NCBI RefSeq assembly: GCF_943590815.1 | Contig: NZ_CALSBS010000003.1 | Coordinates: 124,001 to 188,000 of the forward strand | Source of the DNA: Pseudocitrobacter vendiensis | Lineage (GTDB): Bacteria > Pseudomonadota > Gammaproteobacteria > Enterobacterales > Enterobacteriaceae | DNA length: 64,000 nucleotides | Reading direction: 5' to 3' | Shown here: one piece after another, positions 62,049 to 64,000 of the stretch | How positions within the stretch are numbered: position 1 is the first letter of the stretch | How the letters are laid out: every line of letters begins with the position of its first letter | Program-made: the position numbers and the translations under genes | Notes under the pieces: model-generated | Told to the model about the DNA's origin: nothing | Database searches by the model: none | Seen by the model: only the letters and a program-made list of their open reading frames with translations

Positions 62049-62174
62049 ACGCCACCTTTGAGAATCTCGGGTTTGGCATTTGGGCCTGGCAATCGAGAGT
62101 TCACTTAGAACTATGCGATGACCGGGCTGTAAAGCCTGACGAGGCGCCGATACCCCATACGAAGCTCGAGCTAA

Positions 62175-62432
<258 letters not shown>

Positions 62433-62449
62433 GTACTTAGAGGAAATAA

Positions 62450-62620
<171 letters not shown>

Positions 62621-62637
62621 TTTTAGATTCGATGTCA

Positions 62638-62668
62638 CGAAAAACCTCGCCTTGGCGGGGTTTTTTGT
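62638..62668 (+). terminator. rpmBG terminator
   Basis: AAAACCTCGCC-TT-GGCGGGGTTTT hairpin followed by T residues, about 20 bp after rpmG. Confidence 0.92.
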
Positions 62669-62718
62669 TTTCTGGCCGTCCCCATATTGAAGACATCAGT
62701 TAAACAGTCGGAGACGCT

Positions 62719-63528
62719 ATGCCTGAATTACCCGAAGTTGAAACCAGCCGCCGCGGCATTGAACCGCATCTGGTTGGCGCAACCATCCAGTATGCGATTA
62801 TCCGCAATGGACGTCTGCGCTGGCCCGTCTCCGATGAAATCCACCGCCTGAGTGACAAACCCGTTCTCAGCGTTCAACGTCGCGCCAAATATCTGCTGCT
62901 GGAACTGCCGGATGGCTGGATTATCATTCATCTCGGTATGTCGGGTAGCCTGCGCATATTGACGGAAGAACTCCCGGCCGAGAAACACGATCACGTCGAC
63001 CTGGTGATGAGCAACGGCAAAGTGCTGCGCTATACCGACCCACGCCGCTTTGGCGCCTGGCTTTGGACTAAAGAGCTGGAAGGGCACAACGTGCTGGCAC
63101 ATCTCGGCCCTGAGCCGCTGAGCGACGAATTTAACGCCGAGTACCTGCAACAGAAGTGCGCGAAGAAGAAAACGGCGATTAAGCCCTGGCTGATGGATAA
63201 CAAGCTGGTGGTCGGGGTAGGGAATATCTATGCCAGTGAATCACTGTTTGCGGCAGGGATTCATCCTGACCGACTCGCCTCGTCGCTGTCGCCGCAGGAG
63301 TGCGCGCTGCTGGTCAGCACCATTAAGGCGGTCTTGTTGCGTTCGATTGAACAGGGCGGAACCACCCTGAAAGATTTCCTGCAAAGCGACGGTAAGCCGG
63401 GCTACTTTGCCCAGGAGTTACAGGTATACGGTCGCAAGGGCGAGCCGTGTCGGGTTTGCGGAACGCCGATCATCGCCACCAAACACGCACAGCGCGCGAC
63501 ATTTTATTGCCGTCAGTGTCAGAAATGA
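62719..63528 (+). CDS. mutM: Formamidopyrimidine-DNA glycosylase MutM
   Basis: A 269-residue base-excision enzyme removing 8-oxoguanine. The catalytic Pro and Glu are at the processed N-terminus (PELPEVE). The helix-two-turn-helix region has [15 protein letters not shown], and the C-terminal zinc finger has four Cys (CRVCGTP and CRQC). It faces coaD with a REP element between. Confidence 0.97.
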   Translation: MPELPEVETSRRGIEPHLVGATIQYAIIRNGRLRWPVSDEIHRLSDKPVLSVQRRAKYLLLELPDGWIIIHLGMSGSLRILTEELPAEKHDHVDLVMSNGKVLRYTDPRRFGAWLWTKELEGHNVLAHLGPEPLSDEFNAEYLQQKCAKKKTAIKPWLMDNKLVVGVGNIYASESLFAAGIHPDRLASSLSPQECALLVSTIKAVLLRSIEQGGTTLKDFLQSDGKPGYFAQELQVYGRKGEPCRVCGTPIIATKHAQRATFYCRQCQK

Positions 63529-63539
63529 GTGGGTTGCGA

Positions 63540-63559
63540 GCCGGATGATGTCATCCGGC
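63540..63559. repeat. REP element between mutM and coaD
   Basis: GCCGGATGATGTCATCCGGC, a perfect palindrome of the REP type between two convergent genes. Confidence 0.85.
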
Positions 63560-63565
63560 AAACGG

Positions 63566-64000
<435 letters not shown>

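Overview
The window is enterobacterial chromosome. The right-hand 40 kb carries selC, yicI, xanP, gltS, recG-spoT-rpoZ-gmk, ligB, yicC, rph-pyrE, slmA, dut, coaBC, radC, rpmBG, mutM and coaD in close to Escherichia coli K-12 order, and the proteins match E. coli closely in length and motifs. Differences (a sugar PTS cassette, no dinD, rearranged glp genes, scattered REP elements) suggest a relative such as Enterobacter, Leclercia, Citrobacter or Kluyvera. The genus cannot be fixed from the sequence alone.

Positions 1-24170 are a genomic island joined to the 3' end of the selenocysteine tRNA gene selC. It holds a silver/copper resistance locus of the CHASRI type: a broken DUF305 gene, silE, silRS, silCFBA, silG, silP, a DUF2933 protein, an M23 peptidase (pcoG), a twice-frameshifted silE/pcoE-like gene, then pcoABCDRS and pcoE. 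Cu(I)/Ag(I) is bound in the periplasm (SilE, SilF, PcoC, PcoE), oxidised (PcoA), expelled from the cytoplasm (SilP) and pumped across the outer membrane (SilCBA). Two two-component systems (SilRS, PcoRS) act on palindromic boxes visible before silC, pcoA and pcoE. Decayed IS3-family pieces and an intact P4-type tyrosine integrase separate the metal genes from selC. The other end of the island lies left of the window.

Positions 24171-35900 are selC, a yicJ remnant with two in-frame internal deletions, intact yicI, an inserted cassette (RpiR-type regulator, GH4 phospho-glycosidase, PTS EIIBC), yicH, xanP and gltS. Positions 35990-46381 hold glpK-glpF-zapB and then sbp-cdh-transporter-tpiA-yiiQ-yiiR-fpr-glpX. 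In E. coli these genes lie elsewhere, in the order sbp...glpX-glpK-glpF-zapB. Here the block sits between gltS and recG, circularly permuted and opened between glpX and glpK, so glpX is cut off from glpFK and lies 67 bp behind recG.

Positions 46449-64000 are core genes, interrupted between pyrE and slmA by a complete retron of the Ec107 type: an msr-msd RNA with an 18-bp a1/a2 stem and a 319-residue reverse transcriptase, with no separate effector gene. The retron and the permuted glp block are the most interesting parts of the window.
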